A stretch of DNA of 64,000 nt, from positions 3,580 through 67,579 of the forward strand of contig DIRC01000018.1 of the NCBI GenBank assembly GCA_002427465.1. Direction: 5' to 3'. The DNA comes from Clostridiales bacterium UBA5446. GTDB lineage: Bacteria > Bacillota > Clostridia > Oscillospirales > Oscillospiraceae. Shown here piece after piece: positions 7,958 through 18,232 of this stretch. Under the pieces are notes generated by a model. The model ran no database searches and was not told the origin of the DNA. It saw nothing but the letters and a program-made list of their open reading frames with translations. Position numbers and translations under genes: made by a program. Every line of letters starts with the position of its first letter. The stretch's first letter is position 1.

Positions 7958-8581
7958 ATGCCAAAAGCAGCAGTTTACAATATGGCCGGTGAAAGAATCG
8001 GCGAGTACGAGCTCTCCGAAGCCATTTTCGGCATAGAGCCCAACACGGCGGTCATGCATGCGTCCGTCAAAAACTATCTGGCAAACCAGAGACAGGGAAC
8101 CCAATCCGCCCTCACCCGTGCCGAAGTTTCCGGCGGCGGGAGAAAGCCCTGGAGACAGAAGGGGACGGGCCGCGCCCGCGCAGGCAGCACCCGTGCGCCC
8201 CAATGGACCCACGGCGGCGTCGCCTTTGCACCGAAGCCCCGTGATTACAGCTACACGCTGAACAAAAAGATTCGCAGGATCGCCATCAAGAGCGCGCTTT
8301 CCGCAAAGGCCGCGGATAATGCCATTCTGGTGATCGACGGCCTGAAGATCGATGAAATTAAGACCAAGCCCTTTGCCGAATTCCTCGGAAAGCTCGGCGT
8401 TGAAGGCAAAGCCATGGTCGTTACGGAGAAGGTCGACGAATGCGTTGTGAAAAGCGCCCGCAATCTTCCGGGGGTGACCACCACCACCGCCACCATTCTT
8501 TCCCCGTATGAGATACTGAACAACCGCGCCCTTGTGATCGACAAGTCCGCGCTGCAGAAGATCGAGGAGGTGTTCGCCTGA
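7958..8581 (+). CDS. rplD: 50S ribosomal protein L4
   Basis: A 207-residue uL4 lining the exit tunnel; in enterobacteria it also represses its own S10 operon. The tunnel loop with [15 protein letters not shown] is present and complete. SD GAAAGGAG at 7941-7948 precedes the ATG. Its stop overlaps the rplW start by one base (TGATG). Confidence 0.97.
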   Translation: MPKAAVYNMAGERIGEYELSEAIFGIEPNTAVMHASVKNYLANQRQGTQSALTRAEVSGGGRKPWRQKGTGRARAGSTRAPQWTHGGVAFAPKPRDYSYTLNKKIRRIAIKSALSAKAADNAILVIDGLKIDEIKTKPFAEFLGKLGVEGKAMVVTEKVDECVVKSARNLPGVTTTTATILSPYEILNNRALVIDKSALQKIEEVFA

Positions 8582-8877
8582 TGGCCACCGCATACGATAT
8601 CATCATTCGCCCCATCATCACCGAGCAGTCCATGGAAGACCTCGACATCAAAAAGTATGCTTTCGAGGTTGCCAAGGACGCAAACAAGGTCGAGATTAAA
8701 AGGGCTGTCGAAGAAATCTTTGGCGTTAACGTCATTAAAGTTACCACGACCACCGTCAGGGGCAGGAAGAAGCGCACCGGGGCTTACCCCGTGGGCTATA
8801 CGAAGACCTGGAAAAAGGCTGTCGTAAAGCTCAGCGAGGATTCCAAGGCCATTGAGATCTTTGAGGGCATGGTATAA
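8581..8877 (+). CDS. rplW: 50S ribosomal protein L23
   Basis: A 98-residue uL23 at the tunnel exit, docking site for trigger factor and [15 protein letters not shown] and the beta-hairpin [10 protein letters not shown] are typical. Start overlaps the rplD stop in ATGA fashion, implying translational coupling. Confidence 0.97.
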   Translation: MATAYDIIIRPIITEQSMEDLDIKKYAFEVAKDANKVEIKRAVEEIFGVNVIKVTTTTVRGRKKRTGAYPVGYTKTWKKAVVKLSEDSKAIEIFEGMV

Positions 8878-8892
8878 GGGAGGAGAGAGAAA

Positions 8893-9729
8893 ATGTCAAT
8901 AAAAAGCTATAAGCCGACCACTCCTTCCAGGCGTCAGATGACCGTCTCCGGCTTCGATGGCGTCGCCAAGCACGTCAAGCCTCAGAAAGAGCTGGTTGAA
9001 TCCACAAAAAATTGCTCCGGGCGCAACAGCAACGGCAGGATTACCGTCCGGCACAAGGGCGGCAGGAATCGCAGGAAATACCGTATCATCGATTTCAAGC
9101 GCGACAAGACTGAAATGGAAGCCAAGGTTCTGCGCTTGGAATATGACCCCAACCGGTCCGCGTTTATCGCGCTGTGCCAGTATGAGGACGGCGAGAACAG
9201 GTATATCCTGGCCCCGGTGGGGCTGAAAGCCGGCGACGTGGTGGTTTCCTCCGCCGGAGCCGATATTAAGCCTGGAAACGCCCTGCCAGTCGCCAACATT
9301 CCTGTAGGTACGTTTATTCACAACATCGAGCTTTATCCCGGCAAGGGCGCTCAGCTTGTGCGTTCCGCAGGCGTTGCCGCCCAGCTGATGGCCAAGGAAG
9401 GAGACCTGGCCCAGGTCAGGCTGCCCTCCGGCGAATACCGCAAGGTTCGCATGAACTGCAAGGCCACTATCGGGCAGGTTGGGAACATTGACCACGGCAA
9501 CATCTCCATCGGCAAGGCCGGACGCAAGCGCCACATGGGCGTCAGGCCCACGGTGCGCGGCTCCGCCATGAACCCCTGCGACCACCCCCACGGCGGCGGC
9601 GAAGGCAAGGCCCCCATCGGCCTGCCGGGACCCGTAACCCCTTGGGGCAAGCCGACTCTGGGGTATAAGACACGCAAGACTAAGAATCCCACAGATCAGT
9701 TCATAGTCAAGCGCCGCAACTCGAAGTAA
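8893..9729 (+). CDS. rplB: 50S ribosomal protein L2
   Basis: A 278-residue uL2 needed for subunit joining and peptidyl transfer. [11 protein letters not shown] and the C-terminal [18 protein letters not shown], with the conserved His near the catalytic centre, are intact. GGGAGGAGAG lies just upstream of the ATG at 8893. Length is standard. Confidence 0.98.
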   Translation: MSIKSYKPTTPSRRQMTVSGFDGVAKHVKPQKELVESTKNCSGRNSNGRITVRHKGGRNRRKYRIIDFKRDKTEMEAKVLRLEYDPNRSAFIALCQYEDGENRYILAPVGLKAGDVVVSSAGADIKPGNALPVANIPVGTFIHNIELYPGKGAQLVRSAGVAAQLMAKEGDLAQVRLPSGEYRKVRMNCKATIGQVGNIDHGNISIGKAGRKRHMGVRPTVRGSAMNPCDHPHGGGEGKAPIGLPGPVTPWGKPTLGYKTRKTKNPTDQFIVKRRNSK

Positions 9730-9745
9730 GGAGGCAAACGATTAA

Positions 9746-10018
9746 ATGAGCAGAAGTGTGAAAAAAGGACCGTTTGCAGCTCCCGAGCTGCTTAAACGCG
9801 TCGACGAAATGAACAAGGCCAGGGAGAAGAAGGTTCTCAAGACCTGGTCCCGCGCCACGACGATTTTCCCATCCTTCGTCGGACATACCATCGCTGTTCA
9901 CGACGGCCGCCGTCATGTTCCCGTGTATATCACGGAAGACATGGTTGGGCATAAGCTTGGCGAATTCGCGCCCACCCGGACGTTCCGCGGACACGCCGGA
10001 AGCAAGACCGGAAAGTAA
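9746..10018 (+). CDS. rpsS: 30S ribosomal protein S19
   Basis: A 90-residue uS19 of the 30S head that contacts S13 and the A-site t[29 protein letters not shown] and [10 protein letters not shown] are diagnostic. SD AAGGAGG at 9728-9734. Confidence 0.97.
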   Translation: MSRSVKKGPFAAPELLKRVDEMNKAREKKVLKTWSRATTIFPSFVGHTIAVHDGRRHVPVYITEDMVGHKLGEFAPTRTFRGHAGSKTGK

Positions 10019-10030
10019 GGGGGAGAGAAT

Positions 10031-10378
10031 ATGGAAGAGCTTAAAACTGCGCGGGCACAGGCCAGATATGTCCGCATTTCTCCCCGCAAGGTGCAGATTA
10101 TCTGCGATATGATCCGGGGAAAGGATGCCAAATACGCACAGGCGCTGATGGAGGCCACTCCTAAGGCAGGCTGTGAGCATGTCATCAAGGTTCTGAAGAG
10201 CGCATGCGCCAATGCCGAGAATAATCTCGAAATGGATCCCGACGCCCTTTATGTGGAAAAGGCGTACGTAGACGCCGGCCCCATCCTCAAGCGGGGGCAG
10301 CCCAGGGCCCATGGCCGCATGTATCGCATCAACAAGCGTACCAGCCACATCACAGTCGTCGTGGCTGAGAAGGAATAA
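10031..10378 (+). CDS. rplV: 50S ribosomal protein L22
   Basis: A 115-residue uL22 whose beta-hairpin lines the exit tunnel beside L4. [12 protein letters not shown] and the hairpin [16 protein letters not shown] are visible. GGGGGAG precedes the ATG by a few bases; 12 bp separate it from rpsS. Confidence 0.97.
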   Translation: MEELKTARAQARYVRISPRKVQIICDMIRGKDAKYAQALMEATPKAGCEHVIKVLKSACANAENNLEMDPDALYVEKAYVDAGPILKRGQPRAHGRMYRINKRTSHITVVVAEKE

Positions 10379-10395
10379 GGAGGCGGAAGAAAAGT

Positions 10396-11247
10396 ATGGG
10401 ACAGAAAGTTAATCCGCATGGCTTCCGCGTTGGCGTAATCAAGGATTGGGATTCCCGCTGGTATGCGCGCAACGATAAGGTGGGCAACCTGATCGTCGAA
10501 GATTACAAAATCCGCGAATATCTGAAAAAGACCCTCTATTCCGCAGGGGTTCCCAGCATTGAAATCGAGCGCGACAGCACCAATGTGCGCATCTTCATCC
10601 ACTGCTCCCGCCCCGGCGTCGTGATCGGCAAGGGCGGCCAGGAGATTGAGCGGCTCCGCAAGGAGGTGGAAAAGATGATCGGCAAGCCCGTGGCTCTCTC
10701 CATCATCGAAATCCGCACGCCGGATACGAACGCTCAGCTGGTCGCCGAGAACATCGCCCAGCAGTTGGAGCGCCGCATCGGCTTCCGCCGCGCGATGAAG
10801 AATGCCATCGGGCGCACCATGCGCATGGGCACCAAGGGCATCAAGGTCATGGTGTCCGGCCGTCTGGGCGGCGCCGAGATTGCCCGCAGGGAGTGCTACC
10901 ACGAGGGAACCATTCCCCTGCAGACGCTCCGTGCCGACATCGACTACGGCTTTGCCGAGGCTGCGACCACCTATGGCCGGATCGGCGTCAAGGTTTGGAT
11001 TTATAAGGGCGAGGTTCTCAGCCAGACCCTCCGCACGACCCCCCGCACTTTGGATCTTTCCCAGCGTGACGATCGCCGCCGCAACAGGCGCGACGACCGC
11101 AGGGGCGGCTACAGCCGCGACGACCGCAGGGGCGGATATAATCGGGACAATCGCGGCGGACAGGGCGGCTACAGCCGTCCGGCCGGACAGGGCAACTATA
11201 ACCGCGGTCCGCGTCCCGCCCAGCAGAAGGAAGGAGGCAGCAACTAA
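10396..11247 (+). CDS. rpsC: 30S ribosomal protein S3 with RG-rich C-terminal extension
   Basis: uS3 of the mRNA entry site. The first 215 or so residues are ordinary: [13 protein letters not shown], the KH domain with [11 protein letters not shown], and the C-terminal domain with [12 protein letters not shown]. The protein is 283 residues long, about 65 beyond the Bacillus protein. The extra tail is low-complexity, rich in Arg, Gly, Asp, Asn and Tyr, with repeats such as RRGGYSRDD and RRGGYNRDN. It would be disordered and RNA-binding. The stop overlaps the rplP ATG by one base. Confidence 0.96.
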   Translation: MGQKVNPHGFRVGVIKDWDSRWYARNDKVGNLIVEDYKIREYLKKTLYSAGVPSIEIERDSTNVRIFIHCSRPGVVIGKGGQEIERLRKEVEKMIGKPVALSIIEIRTPDTNAQLVAENIAQQLERRIGFRRAMKNAIGRTMRMGTKGIKVMVSGRLGGAEIARRECYHEGTIPLQTLRADIDYGFAEAATTYGRIGVKVWIYKGEVLSQTLRTTPRTLDLSQRDDRRRNRRDDRRGGYSRDDRRGGYNRDNRGGQGGYSRPAGQGNYNRGPRPAQQKEGGSN

Positions 11248-11675
11248 TGCTGATGCCTAAAAGAGTCAAGCGCCGCAAGGTACAGCGCGGCCGCATGAAG
11301 GGCAAAGCCACCCGCGGCAATGTTGTTACCTACGGAGAGTATGGTCTGCAGGCCCAGGAGCCTAGCTGGATCACCTCAAACCAGATTGAGGCGGCCCGTG
11401 TGGCCATGACCCGTTATACCAAGCGCGGCGGTCAGGTATGGATCAAGATTTTCCCCGACAAGCCAGTTACGAAAAAGCCTGCCGAGACCCGCATGGGTTC
11501 CGGAAAGGGCGCGCCCGAGTACTGGGTTGCCGTTGTGAAGCCCGGCAGGGTCATGTTTGAAATTGCCGGCGTCCCGGAGGACGTTGCCAAGGAAGCGCTG
11601 CGCCTTGCCAGCCACAAGCTGCCCTGCAAGACGAAGGTCGTTACCAAGGCGGAGACAGAGACAGGTGGTGAATAA
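11247..11675 (+). CDS. rplP: 50S ribosomal protein L16
   Basis: A 142-residue uL16 at the A-site tRNA elbow. [23 protein letters not shown] and the [16 protein letters not shown] loop are typical; the conserved Arg of the loop, target of hydroxylation in other bacteria, is present. Begins at the TAATG overlap with rpsC, with AAGGAGG inside the rpsC end. Confidence 0.97.
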   Translation: MLMPKRVKRRKVQRGRMKGKATRGNVVTYGEYGLQAQEPSWITSNQIEAARVAMTRYTKRGGQVWIKIFPDKPVTKKPAETRMGSGKGAPEYWVAVVKPGRVMFEIAGVPEDVAKEALRLASHKLPCKTKVVTKAETETGGE

Positions 11676-11676
11676 G

Positions 11677-11871
11677 ATGAAGGCAAACGAAATACGCTCG
11701 CTTACTGAAAAAGAGCTGGAGCAGAGGCTTGTGGATCTTAAAAAGGATCTGTTCATGCTTCGGATGCAGCACGCCACGAATCATCTTGACAACCCCGTAA
11801 AGATATCCACAACGCGGCGCGACATTGCCCGAGTGAAGACCGTCATCCGCGAAAAGCAACTCGAGCGCTGA
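11677..11871 (+). CDS. rpmC: 50S ribosomal protein L29
   Basis: A 64-residue uL29 at the tunnel exit. The ATG at 11677 begins MKANEIRSLT and follows one base after the rplP stop, so coupling is likely; AGGTGGTG inside rplP can act as SD. The frame is open further upstream inside rplP but that part is not L29-like. Confidence 0.96.
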   Translation: MKANEIRSLTEKELEQRLVDLKKDLFMLRMQHATNHLDNPVKISTTRRDIARVKTVIREKQLER

Positions 11872-11885
11872 GGAGGTAAGGAACA

Positions 11886-12149
11886 ATGAGTGAAGAAAGA
11901 ACGGCTTCCCGCAAGACACGCGTCGGCAAGGTCGTGTCCGATAAAATGGACAAGACCGTTGTAGTCATTGTTGAGGACAGAGTTGCCCACAAGCAGTATA
12001 AAAAGATTATCGGCCGTACCTACCGCCTGAAGGCCCACGACGAAATGAACGCGTGCGGCATCGGCGACAGGGTGCGCGTGATGGAGACCCGCCCGCTGTC
12101 CAAAGATAAACGCTGGCGCGTGGTGGAAATTATAGAGAAGGCAAAGTAA
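11886..12149 (+). CDS. rpsQ: 30S ribosomal protein S17
   Basis: An 87-residue uS17, an early 16S rRNA binder. [16 protein letters not shown] and [16 protein letters not shown] are diagnostic. Preceded by GAGGAGGTAAGG. Confidence 0.97.
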   Translation: MSEERTASRKTRVGKVVSDKMDKTVVVIVEDRVAHKQYKKIIGRTYRLKAHDEMNACGIGDRVRVMETRPLSKDKRWRVVEIIEKAK

Positions 12150-12161
12150 GGAGGCGCCTAA

Positions 12162-12530
12162 ATGATACAGCAAGAAAGTTATCTCAAGGTCGCCGACAAT
12201 ACCGGCGCCAAGGAAATCAAATGCATCCGCGTTCTGGGCGGTTCCAAGCGCAAATACGCCAGCATTGGCGATGTTATTGTGGCGTCTGTGCGCAAGACCA
12301 CTCCGGGCGGACAGGTGAAGAAGGGCGATGTGGTTAAGGCCGTTGTGGTCAGAACCAGCAAGAGCGTGCGCCGGGGCGACGGAACCTACGTCCGTTTCGA
12401 CGACAACGCCGCCGTCCTCATCAAGGAAGATAAAAACCCGACCGGAACGCGTATTTTCGGGCCTGTGGCCCGCGAGCTTCGCGATAAGGAATTTATGAAG
12501 ATCCTGTCGCTCGCTCCCGAAGTCATATAG
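12162..12530 (+). CDS. rplN: 50S ribosomal protein L14
   Basis: A 122-residue uL14 at the intersubunit face and docking site of the silencing factor Rsf[18 protein letters not shown] and [13 protein letters not shown] are typical. AAGGAGG upstream; standard length. Confidence 0.98.
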   Translation: MIQQESYLKVADNTGAKEIKCIRVLGGSKRKYASIGDVIVASVRKTTPGGQVKKGDVVKAVVVRTSKSVRRGDGTYVRFDDNAAVLIKEDKNPTGTRIFGPVARELRDKEFMKILSLAPEVI

Positions 12531-12543
12531 GAGGGCGAGAAGA

Positions 12544-12873
12544 ATGAATATTGTGAAAAATGACAAAGTCGTTGTCCTGTCCGGGAAGGACAAGGGCAAG
12601 ACCGGCGAGGTCCTCTCCGTCGACGTCAAGGGGCGCAAGGTTGTTGTGCAGGGCGTTTCCGTTGCCACGAAGCATCAGAAAGCCCGCAAGCAGACCGAGC
12701 AGAGCAGCATCATCAAGGTGGAGACGCCTATTTATGCCTGCAAGGTTATGGTGGTCTGCCCCAAGTGCGGAAAGCCCACCCGCATTGCCCACAAGCCCGT
12801 GAAAAAGGTCGTTTCCGGCAAGGAAAAAACCATGAACGTCCGCGTCTGCAAGCATTGCGGCGCAGATCTGTAA
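12544..12873 (+). CDS. rplX: 50S ribosomal protein L24 with C-terminal zinc ribbon
   Basis: A 109-residue uL24, an assembly initiator. The KOW motif is in [16 protein letters not shown] near the N-terminus. The C-terminal part carries CPKC and CKHC pairs, a complete zinc ribbon as seen in many clostridial L24 proteins. GGAGGGCGAG precedes the ATG. Confidence 0.97.
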   Translation: MNIVKNDKVVVLSGKDKGKTGEVLSVDVKGRKVVVQGVSVATKHQKARKQTEQSSIIKVETPIYACKVMVVCPKCGKPTRIAHKPVKKVVSGKEKTMNVRVCKHCGADL

Positions 12874-12888
12874 GGGAGGGCGAGTGAA

Positions 12889-13431
12889 ATGCCAAGATTG
12901 AAGGATATCTATAATAGCGATGTTGCGCCCGCCCTTATGGAAAAGTTCCAGTATAAGAGCGTTATGCAGATCCCCAGAATTGAGAAAATTGTTGTCTCTG
13001 TCGGCTGCGGAGACTGCAAGGACAATGCGAAGGCCCTGGACGCCGTCATCAAAGACATCACCGCGCTTACGGGCCAGAGGGCAGTCTCTACCATCGCGAG
13101 AAAGAGCGTGGCCAACTTTAAGCTCCGTGAAGGGATGAAGGTTGGCGTCAAGGTAACACTGCGCCAGAACCGTATGTGGGAGTTTCTCGACAGGCTCCTT
13201 AACGTAGCCCTGCCCCGCGTCCGCGACTTCCGCGGCATCTCTCCGGATGCTTTTGATGGCCGCGGCAACTACAGCCTCGGCATCAAGGAGCAGATCATTT
13301 TCCCGGAGATCGACTATGACAAGATCGAAAAGCTCCGCGGCATGAACATTGCCATCTGCACGACCGCGAAAACCGACGAGGAAGCCCGCGAACTTCTCAG
13401 GCTCATGGGCGCCCCGTTCATGAACGCTTAG
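12889..13431 (+). CDS. rplE: 50S ribosomal protein L5
   Basis: A 180-residue uL5 that binds 5S rRNA and contacts P-site t[14 protein letters not shown], the [17 protein letters not shown] loop and the C-terminal LLRLMGAPF are diagnostic. GGGAGGGCGAG upstream. Confidence 0.98.
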   Translation: MPRLKDIYNSDVAPALMEKFQYKSVMQIPRIEKIVVSVGCGDCKDNAKALDAVIKDITALTGQRAVSTIARKSVANFKLREGMKVGVKVTLRQNRMWEFLDRLLNVALPRVRDFRGISPDAFDGRGNYSLGIKEQIIFPEIDYDKIEKLRGMNIAICTTAKTDEEARELLRLMGAPFMNA

Positions 13432-13441
13432 GAGGAACGTC

Positions 13442-13627
13442 ATGGCAAAGAAGTCTATGATAATAAAGCAGCAGCGCCCTGCGAAGTACTCCACAAGGGA
13501 ATACAATCGCTGCAGGATCTGCGGCCGCCCCCATGCCTATCTGCGTGACTACGGTATCTGCCGCATTTGCTTCCGCGAGCTGGCGTATAAAGGCCAGATC
13601 CCGGGCGTCCGCAAGGCATCCTGGTAA
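13442..13627 (+). CDS. rpsZ: 30S ribosomal protein S14, zinc-binding short form
   Basis: A 61-residue uS14 of the zinc-containing type. Two CxxC pairs (CRICGRPH and CRICFREL) hold the metal, and the protein has the short length of that form. AGGAGG lies immediately upstream. The next gene, rpsH, follows after an unusually long 122-bp gap. Confidence 0.97.
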   Translation: MAKKSMIIKQQRPAKYSTREYNRCRICGRPHAYLRDYGICRICFRELAYKGQIPGVRKASW

Positions 13628-13749
13628 GAACGCTTACCGGGCGTCATTACCAAATCGGACTGCGAAAGGCCGCGTTCAATCATGCATTGACCCGGAACCT
13701 CGCTGCCGGAACCGCAATTGCGGTAACTCTAAATTAGGAGGAAAACCAT
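13628..13749 (+). other. Spacer between rpsZ and rpsH with short palindrome
   Basis: A 122-bp gap, long for this cluster. It contains the 14-bp palindrome ACCGCAATTGCGGT at 13711-13724 shortly before the rpsH SD (AGGAGG, 13737-13742). No gene seen. S8, encoded next, regulates spc mRNA in E. coli, but no S8 target was recognised. Confidence 0.35.
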
Positions 13750-14148
13750 ATGCAGATTACAGATCCTATTGCCGATATGCTGACCCGCATCCGCAATGCC
13801 GGAAACGCAAAGCATGAAAGCGTGGATATCCCGGCCTCAAAGATGAAGAAGGCCATAGCCGAGATTCTCTTGGAGGAAGGCTATATCAAGAATTTTCAGA
13901 TCATTGACGACGGCACTCAGGGCATAATCCGCCTTACCCTGAAGTATCTCCCGGGCAAGGAGCGGGCTATTCAGGGCCTGCGCCGAGTCTCGAAGCCGGG
14001 CCTGCGCGTATACGCCGGAGCAGACGAACTGCCCCGCGTCCTTAAAGGCCTCGGAATCGCCATTATCTCTACGTCCAAGGGCATTATGACCGACAAACGC
14101 GCCCGTAATGAGCATGTCGGCGGCGAAGTCCTTGCGTTTGTATGGTAA
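13750..14148 (+). CDS. rpsH: 30S ribosomal protein S8
   Basis: A 132-residue uS8, primary binder of the 16S central domain. [13 protein letters not shown] at the start and [15 protein letters not shown] near the end are diagnostic. Strong AGGAGG at 13737-13742. Confidence 0.98.
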   Translation: MQITDPIADMLTRIRNAGNAKHESVDIPASKMKKAIAEILLEEGYIKNFQIIDDGTQGIIRLTLKYLPGKERAIQGLRRVSKPGLRVYAGADELPRVLKGLGIAIISTSKGIMTDKRARNEHVGGEVLAFVW

Positions 14149-14161
14149 GGGGGACGGAAAA

Positions 14162-14704
14162 ATGTCAAGAATAGGCAGAGAACCGATTAAAATTCCCACC
14201 GGTGTGGAGATCACGGTTACAGAGGATAACGTGGTGACCGTTAAGGGGCCGAAGGGAGCCGTCACCCAGAAGCTGGTTTCCGATATGAAGCTGGATATCA
14301 GCGACGGCGTGCTCACGATTACGCGTCCTAACGACGAAAAGGAATCCCGAAGCCTTCACGGACTCACCCGTACGCTTGTTAACAACATGGTTATCGGCGT
14401 AACCGATGGCTTTACCAAGACACTTGAGGTCAACGGCGTGGGATACAGGGCAGTCAAAGAGGGAACGAATCTGGTCATGAACCTGGGCTTTTCGCATCAG
14501 GTCATCGTTCCGGAGACTGAAGACATTAAGATAGACGTCCCCAATCCCAACCATATCATAATCAGGGGCGTCGATAAGCAGAAGGTCGGCCAGTTTGCAG
14601 CGGAAGTACGCGGTAAGCGTCCGCCCGAGCCGTACAAGGGCAAGGGCATCAAGTACGATTACGAAGTCATCCGCCGCAAAGAGGGCAAGACCGGTGCAAA
14701 ATAA
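14162..14704 (+). CDS. rplF: 50S ribosomal protein L6
   Basis: A 180-residue uL6 near the factor-binding site. MSRIGREPIKIP and the C-terminal GKRPPEPYKGKGIKY are typical. The ATG at 14162 is chosen over an upstream frame opening inside rpsH because GGGGGA precedes it and it begins the canonical N-terminus. Confidence 0.97.
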   Translation: MSRIGREPIKIPTGVEITVTEDNVVTVKGPKGAVTQKLVSDMKLDISDGVLTITRPNDEKESRSLHGLTRTLVNNMVIGVTDGFTKTLEVNGVGYRAVKEGTNLVMNLGFSHQVIVPETEDIKIDVPNPNHIIIRGVDKQKVGQFAAEVRGKRPPEPYKGKGIKYDYEVIRRKEGKTGAK

Positions 14705-14720
14705 GGGGAGGTGTGCCTAA

Positions 14721-15077
14721 ATGATTAAGAGACCGGATACGAATACTCAGCGCGTAAAGCGCCATAAGAGAGTGCGCGGCAAGATCTCCGGCACGCCGGA
14801 GCGTCCCCGCCTGAGCGTTTTCAGAAGTGAAAACAATATTTATGCCCAGATCATTGACGATGTGGCCGGATGCACCATATGCTCCGCCTCCAGCATTGAA
14901 AAGGGCTTTGACGGCGGCTCTGACAAGGGGTCCGCCAGGGAAGTCGGCAAGAAAGTCGCCGAGCGTGCCCTTGCCAAGGGTATCGAAAACGTGGTCTTCG
15001 ACCGCGGAGGATACGTTTACCAGGGCCGTGTTCAGGCGCTGGCCGAAGGCGCCCGCGAGGGCGGCCTAAAATTCTGA
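14721..15077 (+). CDS. rplR: 50S ribosomal protein L18
   Basis: A 118-residue uL18 that binds 5S rRNA with L5. [20 protein letters not shown] and [12 protein letters not shown] are typical. GGGGAGGTG upstream. Confidence 0.97.
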   Translation: MIKRPDTNTQRVKRHKRVRGKISGTPERPRLSVFRSENNIYAQIIDDVAGCTICSASSIEKGFDGGSDKGSAREVGKKVAERALAKGIENVVFDRGGYVYQGRVQALAEGAREGGLKF

Positions 15078-15096
15078 GCGGAGGGAGGAAACAAAA

Positions 15097-15630
15097 ATGG
15101 CTTATAACAACAACAGGCGTGACAATCGCCGCAACCGCGGGGAGGACGAACCCCAGGAGTTTACCGAAAAGGTCGTTTCCCTCAACCGCGTCAGCAAGAC
15201 CGTAAAGGGCGGCCGTGTGATGAAGTTTTCAGCGCTTTGCGTCGTTGGCGACGGCAAAGGCCGAGTAGGATACGGACTTGGCAAGGCCAACGAGGTTTCC
15301 GAGGCCATCCGCAAGGGCCTGGAGGATGCCAAGAAGAACATCATCACCATTACGATTTTCGGAACGACCATACCCCACGAGGTGATCGGGGAGTTCGGCG
15401 CCGGCCGCGTATTGCTCAAGCCCGCCCCGGAAGGCACCGGCGTGATCGCCGGAGGACCCGTCCGCGCGGTGGTGGAGGCTGCGGGCATCAAAGACATCCG
15501 CACCAAGTGCCTGCGCTCCAATAACCCGCAGAACGTTGTAGCGGCAACCATCGTCGGACTCAAATCCCTCAGGAACGCGCAGCAGGTTGCTGTGTACAGG
15601 GGCAAGACTGCCGGCGAGATCCTAGGTTAA
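15097..15630 (+). CDS. rpsE: 30S ribosomal protein S5
   Basis: A 177-residue uS5 for decoding accuracy and mRNA helicase activity. The double-stranded RNA-binding part begins at [13 protein letters not shown], and [13 protein letters not shown] and [13 protein letters not shown] are typical. The first 20 residues form an Arg/Asn-rich extension ([12 protein letters not shown]), reminiscent of the S3 tail in this genome. Confidence 0.97.
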   Translation: MAYNNNRRDNRRNRGEDEPQEFTEKVVSLNRVSKTVKGGRVMKFSALCVVGDGKGRVGYGLGKANEVSEAIRKGLEDAKKNIITITIFGTTIPHEVIGEFGAGRVLLKPAPEGTGVIAGGPVRAVVEAAGIKDIRTKCLRSNNPQNVVAATIVGLKSLRNAQQVAVYRGKTAGEILG

Positions 15631-15643
15631 GGGGGGGAGAGTT

Positions 15644-15826
15644 ATGGCAAAGAATTTAAAGATTAAGCTTGTCAAGAGCCTGAGCGGGCGCTTGGATAAG
15701 CACATCGCCACAGCCTACTCCATAGGTCTGCACAAGATCGGCAACGAGACCATACAGCCGGATAATCCCCAGACGAGGGGCAAGATAGCCCAAATCGGCT
15801 ATCTCCTCCAGGTCACGGAAGAATAA
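15644..15826 (+). CDS. rpmD: 50S ribosomal protein L30
   Basis: A 60-residue uL30. Starts MAKNLKIKLVKS and carries TAYSIGLHKIGNET; length is standard. Lies 13 bp behind rpsE with GGGGGGAGAG as ribosome binding site. Confidence 0.96.
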   Translation: MAKNLKIKLVKSLSGRLDKHIATAYSIGLHKIGNETIQPDNPQTRGKIAQIGYLLQVTEE

Positions 15827-15838
15827 GGAGGGTATGCA

Positions 15839-16279
15839 ATGAATATCAATGACCTTTCTCCCGCCCCGGGCAGCACCCAGGTTGGCAAGCGCAAGGGCAG
15901 AGGCCGTGGAACCGGCAACGGCAAGACAGCTGGCCGCGGCCACAAGGGTCAGAAGGCCCGTTCGGGCGGCGGAGTCCGCATTGGCTTTGAAGGCGGACAG
16001 ATGCCCCTTGCAAGGCGTGTGCCGAAAAGAGGCTTCATCAACATTTTTGCCGAGCCCTTCGAGATCGTCAATCTCTCCGCGCTCAACAAATTCGAAGACG
16101 GCGCCGAGGTTGACGCCAAGGCCCTGCTTGAAGCGGGCATTCTGAGAAAGTGCGCGTACGGCGTTAAGATACTCGGCAACGGCAGCATCACTAAAAAACT
16201 TACAATCAGGGCTTCCGCCTTCTCCGAATCTGCAAAACAAAAAATAGAAGCGGCAGGCGGAAAGGCTGAGGTGGTATAA
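15839..16279 (+). CDS. rplO: 50S ribosomal protein L15
   Basis: A 146-residue uL15. [20 protein letters not shown] and [18 protein letters not shown] are diagnostic of its long RNA-embedded N-terminal arm. AAGGAGGG precedes the ATG. One base separates its stop from the secY start. Confidence 0.97.
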   Translation: MNINDLSPAPGSTQVGKRKGRGRGTGNGKTAGRGHKGQKARSGGGVRIGFEGGQMPLARRVPKRGFINIFAEPFEIVNLSALNKFEDGAEVDAKALLEAGILRKCAYGVKILGNGSITKKLTIRASAFSESAKQKIEAAGGKAEVV

Positions 16280-16280
16280 G

Positions 16281-17582
16281 GTGTTTGCTACACTGAAAAA
16301 CGCTTGGAAAATTGAGGAACTCCGCAAAAAGATCATATTCACACTACTGATTATCCTCATTTACCGTCTCGGTAATGCCGTGCCGGTACCATACGTTGAT
16401 ACTGTCCTGCTTCAGTCCTATTTCACATCGGTTCAGAACACGGTGCTTGGTCTATGGAACACCATGTCCGGCGGCTCCTTCGCACATGCCACCATATTTG
16501 CCCTTTCGATACAGCCGTATATCAACGCCTCCATTATTATTCAGCTGCTTACCATCGCCATACCGGCCCTGGAACGGCTGCAGAAGGAAGGCGGCGAGGA
16601 CGGGAAGAAAAAGATTGCCGCCATCACCAGATACAGCACCGTGGCAATCGGCCTGCTCCAGGGCTATGGCTATTATATGCTGATCATGAAAAACAACATG
16701 CTCACCGCGGATGGCACCGGTGTTTGGCCCGCAATCGTCATTATCATGACATTTATGGCGGGATCGGCGCTGATCATGTGGCTTGGCGAACAGATCACTG
16801 AATTCGGCGTGGGCAACGGTATTTCCATTATTCTTTTTGCCAGCATCGTATCGCGCTTCCCCGGCTCGCTGATCAATATGTTCACCAATATCGTCACAGG
16901 TAAGCTGAAATGGTGGATTCTGGTGCTGATGCTCATTGGGGCGCTTGCCCTGATCGTGCTGATCGTCATTGTAAACGACGCGGAGCGCAGGCTTCCCGTG
17001 CAGTATTCCAAGCGTGTGGTCGGCCGCAAGCTTTATGGCGGACAGTCGACCCACCTGCCCATGAAGGTGAACATGTCCGGCGTGCTGCCAATCATCTTCG
17101 CCCAGTCGTTTGCGTCCCTCCCGGCTACGATCGGCGCTTTTGTAGCGCAGTCACAGGTGGAGGGAACGGGCTGGTACAAATTTGTAAACTTCTTTGACAC
17201 GGACTCCGTTTTCTATGCCGTCGTTTATTTCCTGCTGATTATCTTCTTCTCTTACTTCTATGCGACGGTCCAGTTCAACCCTGTGGAAATCGCAAACAAC
17301 CTGAAGAAGAACGGCGGCTTTATCCCCGGTTTCCGTGCCGGAAAACCCACGAGCGAATTCATCCAGAAGGTCCTGAATAAAATTACGCTGTTCGGTGCTA
17401 TTTATCTAGGCATAATCGCCGTTACGCCTATAATGATCGACGTTTTTTCCGAGGCTGCAACGCTTACGGGAATATCCCTGGGCGGAACGTCAATCATCAT
17501 CGTCGTTGGTGTTGCGATTGAAACCATCCGCGCCATAGAATCACAGATGCTGATGCGCAATTACAAGGGCTTCCTGAGCTAA
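16281..17582 (+). CDS. secY: SecY protein translocase channel subunit
   Basis: A 433-residue, ten-helix membrane protein forming the protein-conducting channel used with SecA. Starts with GTG at 16281, one base after rplO. The cytoplasmic N-terminus, the plug region after PVPYVDT, the long loop with ERRLPVQYSKRVVG and the C-terminal loop with GFIPGFRAGKPT are all present. Coupling to rplO is likely because no separate spacer exists. Confidence 0.98.
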   Translation: MFATLKNAWKIEELRKKIIFTLLIILIYRLGNAVPVPYVDTVLLQSYFTSVQNTVLGLWNTMSGGSFAHATIFALSIQPYINASIIIQLLTIAIPALERLQKEGGEDGKKKIAAITRYSTVAIGLLQGYGYYMLIMKNNMLTADGTGVWPAIVIIMTFMAGSALIMWLGEQITEFGVGNGISIILFASIVSRFPGSLINMFTNIVTGKLKWWILVLMLIGALALIVLIVIVNDAERRLPVQYSKRVVGRKLYGGQSTHLPMKVNMSGVLPIIFAQSFASLPATIGAFVAQSQVEGTGWYKFVNFFDTDSVFYAVVYFLLIIFFSYFYATVQFNPVEIANNLKKNGGFIPGFRAGKPTSEFIQKVLNKITLFGAIYLGIIAVTPIMIDVFSEAATLTGISLGGTSIIIVVGVAIETIRAIESQMLMRNYKGFLS

Positions 17583-17598
17583 GAAAGGCGGTAGTGAT

Positions 17599-18231
17599 AT
17601 GAAACTGATACTTTTGGGCGCACCCGGCGCCGGAAAAGGCACACAGGCAGAAATATTCAGCCGCAGATTGGGAATTCCGACCATATCCACCGGCAACATC
17701 CTGCGGGCGGCCATAAAAAATGGCACGCCCGTGGGGCTGCGGGCCAAAGCGTATGTGGACAGCGGAAAACTGGTCCCGGACGACGTCATCATCGGCATCG
17801 TGGCGGAGCGGGTGGCTGAGCCTGACTGCGAGGGGGGCTACATTCTGGACGGAATGCCCCGGACCATACCCCAGGCGGAGGCATTGGAGGCGCGCGGTAT
17901 CAATATCGACTGTGCCGTTTCCATTGAGATTTCCGACGAGACAATCATCGACAGAATGTCCGGGCGGCGCGCCTGCAAGGACTGCGGGGCCACCTACCAT
18001 ATTGTGAACATCCCGCCTAAAATCGAGGGAAAGTGTGACGTTTGCGGCGGCGAGCTGACCGTCCGCAAGGACGACGCGCCTGAGACCGTGAAGGACAGAC
18101 TTGAGATTTATCATCGCGAAACCGAACCCCTGAAGGCGTTTTACGCCGAAAGAGGCAAGCTGAAAACCGTGGAAAACCAAGCCACGATAGGTGGCACTAC
18201 GGAAGCCATTGTTAAGGCTCTGGGGATTTAA
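17599..18231 (+). CDS. adk: Adenylate kinase with zinc-binding lid
   Basis: A 210-residue enzyme that converts ATP and AMP to two ADP. The P-loop GAPGAGKGT is at residues 7-15, the AMP-binding DGMPRT is present, and the lid has four zinc cysteines (C126, C129, C146, C149), the Gram-positive form. AAAGGCGG precedes the ATG. map follows after one base. Confidence 0.98.
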   Translation: MKLILLGAPGAGKGTQAEIFSRRLGIPTISTGNILRAAIKNGTPVGLRAKAYVDSGKLVPDDVIIGIVAERVAEPDCEGGYILDGMPRTIPQAEALEARGINIDCAVSIEISDETIIDRMSGRRACKDCGATYHIVNIPPKIEGKCDVCGGELTVRKDDAPETVKDRLEIYHRETEPLKAFYAERGKLKTVENQATIGGTTEAIVKALGI

Positions 18232-18232
18232 A

